The position numbers and the translations under genes were made by a program. A stretch of DNA of 5,996 bases, taken from assembly GCA_030621685.1 (NCBI GenBank), contig JAUXHF010000128.1:1-5996 (forward strand), given 5' to 3'. Shown one piece after another: positions 5,781 to 5,996 of this stretch (position 1 is its first letter; the number at the start of each line of letters is the position of its first letter). The stretch is from Spirochaetota bacterium (lineage in GTDB: Bacteria > Spirochaetota > UBA12135 > COTS27). The notes beneath the pieces are model-generated. The model made no database searches, was not told the DNA's origin, and saw only the letters and a program-made list of their open reading frames with translations.

Positions 5781-5996
5781 CAGCCCGCTTTCAGATATAC
5801 CAAAACATCTAGATATAAAACCTTGTTCGCGCTAGCCTAGCCTGCCAGACCCAAGCACGCTTCATGCTTCTATTTCTAAGCAACACCAGCAACCTTGGCT
5901 TTCCCTTGAGAGACAGAGAAGCGCCGCCCAGCGCTTGCAGCTTGCAGAAGCTCCCAGCGATGCCCTTAGCTAAGCTAAGCCCACAGCCCGCTTTCA
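5781..5996. repeat. 13-bp direct repeat CAGCCCGCTTTCA bounding a 190-bp segment
   Basis: Exact copies lie at 5781-5793 and 5984-5996; the second runs into the right edge and may be longer. The segment between them is GC-richer than other intergenic DNA here and contains stem-loops. The arrangement could be the ends of a larger direct repeat of about 203-bp period, flanks of a small inserted element, or part of a dispersed family. No transposase or terminal inverted repeats are visible. Confidence 0.7.
5919..5974. repeat. Cluster of three short palindromes or hairpins
   Basis: AAGCGC (5919-5924) pairs with GCGCTT (5931-5936). AGCTT (5939-5943) pairs with AAGCT (5948-5952) around GCAG. CTTAGCTAAG (5965-5974) is a perfect palindrome. 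CTTGCAG is also tandemly duplicated (5934-5947). No T tract follows, so these are not intrinsic terminators. The density resembles intergenic structured repeats of the REP type, but no known family was recognised. Confidence 0.5.

Noticed and set aside
141..5843. Inverted 10-bp pair AGGCTAGGCT (141-150) and AGCCTAGCCT (5834-5843) as element ends
   Set aside because: The words are short pentamer duplications; a related AGCCTAGCC also occurs at 1661-1669, and the interval holds ordinary housekeeping genes with no transposase.
1570..5980. AAGCTAAG as an intergenic signal word (1570, 1729, 5972)
   Set aside because: The same or nearly the same word also occurs inside genes (for example near 4413 and 5166), so it is not specific to regulatory DNA.
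5809..5994. 62-codon open frame on the - strand from the right edge
   Set aside because: The translation is low-complexity (rich in G, A, L, K, R) and the opposite strand is equally open; it looks like chance in GC-richer DNA.

Overview
The window looks like chromosomal DNA from an AT-rich Gram-negative (diderm) bacterium that makes LPS. The evidence is a KDO-8-phosphate synthase (kdsA), a periplasmic tail-specific protease (prc/tsp) and a lipoprotein with a C-terminal LysM domain. Coding sequence is moderately AT-rich. Most non-coding DNA is very AT-rich and full of short repeats, except the last ~180 bases, which are visibly GC-richer. The lineage cannot be fixed from sequence alone. A helical lipoprotein ending in LysM plus a membrane-anchored TPR protein reminds me of spirochaetes, but that is an impression, not a result.

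Layout. 1-112: four perfect head-to-tail copies of a 28-bp unit, cut by the left edge. 113-360: A-rich DNA with decayed repeat-like sequence and no gene. 361-396: a strong stem-loop followed by T-rich sequence on the + strand. 453-1196 (-): a membrane-anchored TPR protein with a TTG start. 1197-1833: a 637-bp divergent intergenic region with candidate promoters both ways, several short direct repeats and two dyads. 1834-3963 (+): full-length Prc-type protease with signal peptide, PDZ and an S41 Ser/Lys dyad. 4116-4895 (+): LysM lipoprotein. 4975-5769 (+): KdsA of the metal-dependent class. 5770-5996: hairpin-rich non-coding DNA bounded by a 13-bp exact direct repeat, the second copy touching the right edge.

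How the genes may work together. All four products belong to the cell envelope. Prc-type proteases process or degrade periplasmic proteins, in some bacteria peptidoglycan hydrolases delivered by a TPR adaptor (NlpI in E. coli). The LysM lipoprotein would link the membrane to peptidoglycan. KdsA supplies the KDO of the LPS inner core. A TPR protein divergent from prc, with a peptidoglycan-binding lipoprotein next door, allows a protease/adaptor/wall hypothesis, but nothing in the sequence proves an interaction. prc, the LysM gene and kdsA lie in one direction with gaps of 152 and 79 bp and no strong terminator between them, so partial co-transcription is possible.

I found no clear novel system. 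The most unusual items are the 28-bp array, the repeat-bounded hairpin segment after kdsA, and the complex prc/TPR intergenic region.
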